Positions 6,301 to 6,608 of a stretch of DNA of 6,608 nt are shown piece after piece. How positions within the stretch are numbered: the stretch's first letter is position 1; every line of letters starts with the position of its first letter. The notes beneath the pieces were generated by a model that was given only the letters and a program-made list of their open reading frames with translations, was not told the origin of the DNA and did not search any database. Source of the DNA: an uncultured Eubacteriales bacterium (GTDB taxonomy: Bacteria > Bacillota > Clostridia > Oscillospirales > Oscillospiraceae). Both the position numbers and the translations under genes were made by a program. The stretch spans positions 1 to 6,608 of the forward strand of contig ONVR01000045.1 in assembly GCA_900321335.1 (NCBI GenBank), written 5' to 3'.

Positions 6301-6608
6301 CGGATGCCAACACTGACGGCCCCAAGGACGTATTCGTCCAGCGGCTGGCCGACGGGCAGACTATCAACGAAAACATGATCGCCCCTCGGAAAGCCAGCAA
6401 CGGGGAATACGGCCAGTACTTCATCCAGCTCTGCTACACCATGACACCACGGTGCCTGACCGTCCCGGTGGACGGAAGCAGCAGCGACAGGGCACAGGTC
6501 CTGCCGGCCTTCACCTCCGCTCTGGACCCGGCCTCGGCAGCCTACGCCGCCCTGACCAACCAGCAGAAGATGTACACCTATGTGGTCAGCGGCAAGGATA
6601 CGACCGGA
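3306..6608 (+). CDS. Giant secreted surface protein with Calx-beta domain (3' end outside window)
   Basis: The frame is open for 1101 codons to the window edge. ATG 3306 has a near-perfect AAAGGAGG (3291-3298) seven bases upstream and overlaps the previous stop as ATGA. A signal peptide is clear: basic HRCKK, a hydrophobic core (about 8-22) and PALA followed by V28. Next come a partial Calx-beta-like module (about 66-136, with EGEDAVVTVYRLGG), an Ig-like module (about 164-227, with YQW at 175-177 and Cys at 212 and 222) and a clear Calx-beta domain (about 334-442, with DYRTVDGDARAGEDY at 367-381). An acidic linker (about 443-515) leads into an unrecognised beta-rich stretch (about 515-970) in AT-rich DNA, then a dockerin/EF-hand-like DANGDGKIT motif (979-987). 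Calx-beta domains bind calcium and occur in extracellular adhesins and matrix proteins. No anchor can be seen because the C-terminus is missing. Adhesion or a cell-surface role is inferred. Confidence 0.9.
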   Translation, partial: MIHRCKKYVCVLLSLVLMLQLVQPALAVWQEESQTAAASPEDVVLTDKDGNQTRPDKSWEEVYPYGAFAFDVNAAGVKEGEDAVVTVYRLGGTKGRATAYLNYNPTVVKNEDGSPYYGYGLSARDITLEVEEPLPAAQYQPLGRDPDPDRGSANIIRKTDSEGYVLSLSREADSYQWQILYEDRWCDVGQANRAELNMDAKFIDSGDLDFRCVYNADGKTLCTDSLNGVRYEKPEAEVLEPMPADLDLTAEPTYTALELADGDDLFAAWVFSLTFAEGEWKKELHIRANTDGLTEALETATLRIAYTEGGAVYAGSDSLIFHVEDIDESVPSTVGFSIKRVDADKADGTVEVLVTREGGSQRPVSVDYRTVDGDARAGEDYVEASGTLMFYGNVTELPVKVELIDDGEKSDEPLDFSIELSGLKGDDNCAMEEDTATVTLTNAGTGDRSNLASVLHDSDAVDLTAAVKDSPTAANAGTEAAVGEQVEMEKEEPALAELVPLKEGELTTQSHDFGNSAVIHFVNPTNDDARWSLNGNYLSKDNWNIEVGSGTLTNGESGIPGYNPPQIVTAATLYGSSGSATAYLTIPGFLREYSNQMFSSFEMTARSYTNTSGQSAEVGVEYDYGTTWEMKYFEPNSDGVCTSGGTNVALNGPLFHPFLYINTQKKDCGVNLTRMNLKRRTFAANAFSVDITTPNDADTKPNGCAVISSYTNFYPEIQIVSGGVTGNKVYVGSTIKISAPELKGYQVADIIVFQKKNTTGSEWTRFTKFAVKKQTNAADGYTVQLVGATTTSGKNPLDQDDLEASYKFHVIYERKQQIIVNLAPSLPRDDNGTVQTDQVSQLFADTNGKYYDGKENHGFGSANLKYFYTASYSDTNNFTEYENTARIDNVSLASNGVGLVNEENQWVYSGKNNLQYLNFGLPEEDMLVFNGKAYTGNETIYLSESDLTTDLVFYYYHSSFQSSINPMTTTILWKDLYWDANGDGKITGHIDDTTGQFVADANTDGPKDVFVQRLADGQTINENMIAPRKASNGEYGQYFIQLCYTMTPRCLTVPVDGSSSDRAQVLPAFTSALDPASAAYAALTNQQKMYTYVVSGKDTTG
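4305..4631 (+). other. Calx-beta domain within the secreted protein
   Basis: This covers residues about 334-442 of the protein starting at 3306. The hallmarks are a V-x-R-x2-G-x6-V-x-V-x-Y-x-T start, the D-G-x-A-x-x-G-x-D-Y turn (372-381), a G-T-L-x-F strand just after it, V-x-V-x-L-I-D-D and a terminal TATVTLTN strand. The acidic residues at the turns are those that bind calcium in this family. Confidence 0.85.
4800..6235 (+). other. AT-rich, compositionally foreign segment inside the secreted-protein gene
   Basis: Hand counts of single 60-base lines give 45/60 GC for 4681-4740, 26/60 for 5521-5580, 18/60 for 5881-5940 and 44/60 for 6481-6540. The drop begins around 4800-4860 and ends around 6170-6240. 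The reading frame is unbroken throughout. The encoded residues (about 500-976) are rich in Asn, Thr, Tyr and Lys and look beta-rich, unlike the acidic, Ala/Gly/Glu-rich parts on either side. No inverted repeats, transposase or att-like duplications were seen at the edges, so homologous replacement or in-frame capture is more likely than a recent mobile element. Edge positions are approximate. Confidence 0.75.
6240..6308 (+). other. Dockerin/EF-hand-like calcium-binding motif
   Basis: Residues 979-987 of the secreted protein read DANGDGKIT, matching D-x-N-x-D-G-x-I of dockerin type I and EF-hand loops. A second, weaker DANTDG follows at 1000-1005. The usual acidic residue at loop position 12 is Ile990, with Asp at 991 and 992, so the loop is not canonical. 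One hand plus a degenerate second copy could be an internal calcium-binding linker and not a true dockerin, which normally sits at a C-terminus. Confidence 0.5.

Overview
The window looks like chromosome of a high-GC gut Clostridia of the Oscillospiraceae type (Flavonifractor / Lawsonibacter / Pseudoflavonifractor-like). This is an inference from strong Gram-positive ribosome binding sites, GC-rich coding (hand counts reach about 75% in some 60-base lines), a clostridial DUF6076-like gene and the style of the large secreted protein. All genes seen are on the + strand. No RNA gene, insertion sequence or CRISPR array was recognised.

Layout: (1) the 3' end of a DUF6076-like four-cysteine protein gene (1-423). 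(2) A sigma-A type promoter (451-479) followed by a tight four-gene operon: an ECF sigma factor (525-1079), a 106-aa two-helix membrane protein (1066-1386), a 265-aa polytopic membrane protein of no recognised family (1383-2180) and a PrsW-family intramembrane metalloprotease (2177-2809). It ends at a strong GC-stem/TTCG-loop terminator (2827-2853). (3) A short control region (2854-2937) with a candidate ECF-type promoter. (4) A second operon: a 123-aa paralogue of the two-helix protein (2938-3309), overlapping by ATGA the start of a very large secreted protein (3306 to beyond the window end). The secreted protein has a signal peptide, a partial Calx-beta-like module, an Ig-like module, a clear Calx-beta domain, an AT-rich compositionally foreign stretch and a dockerin/EF-hand-like calcium motif.

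How they may work together: in Bacillus subtilis, PrsW makes the first cut in the anti-sigma factor RsiW and so releases the ECF factor sigma-W. Here an ECF sigma factor, a small membrane protein in the usual anti-sigma position and a PrsW homologue are encoded on one transcript. A homologue of the small membrane protein is then translationally coupled to a giant exported protein. The model is a self-contained membrane signalling cassette whose target is the adjacent surface-protein operon. The component families are supported by sequence. The anti-sigma role of the small proteins, the role of the polytopic protein and the sigma target promoter are inference.
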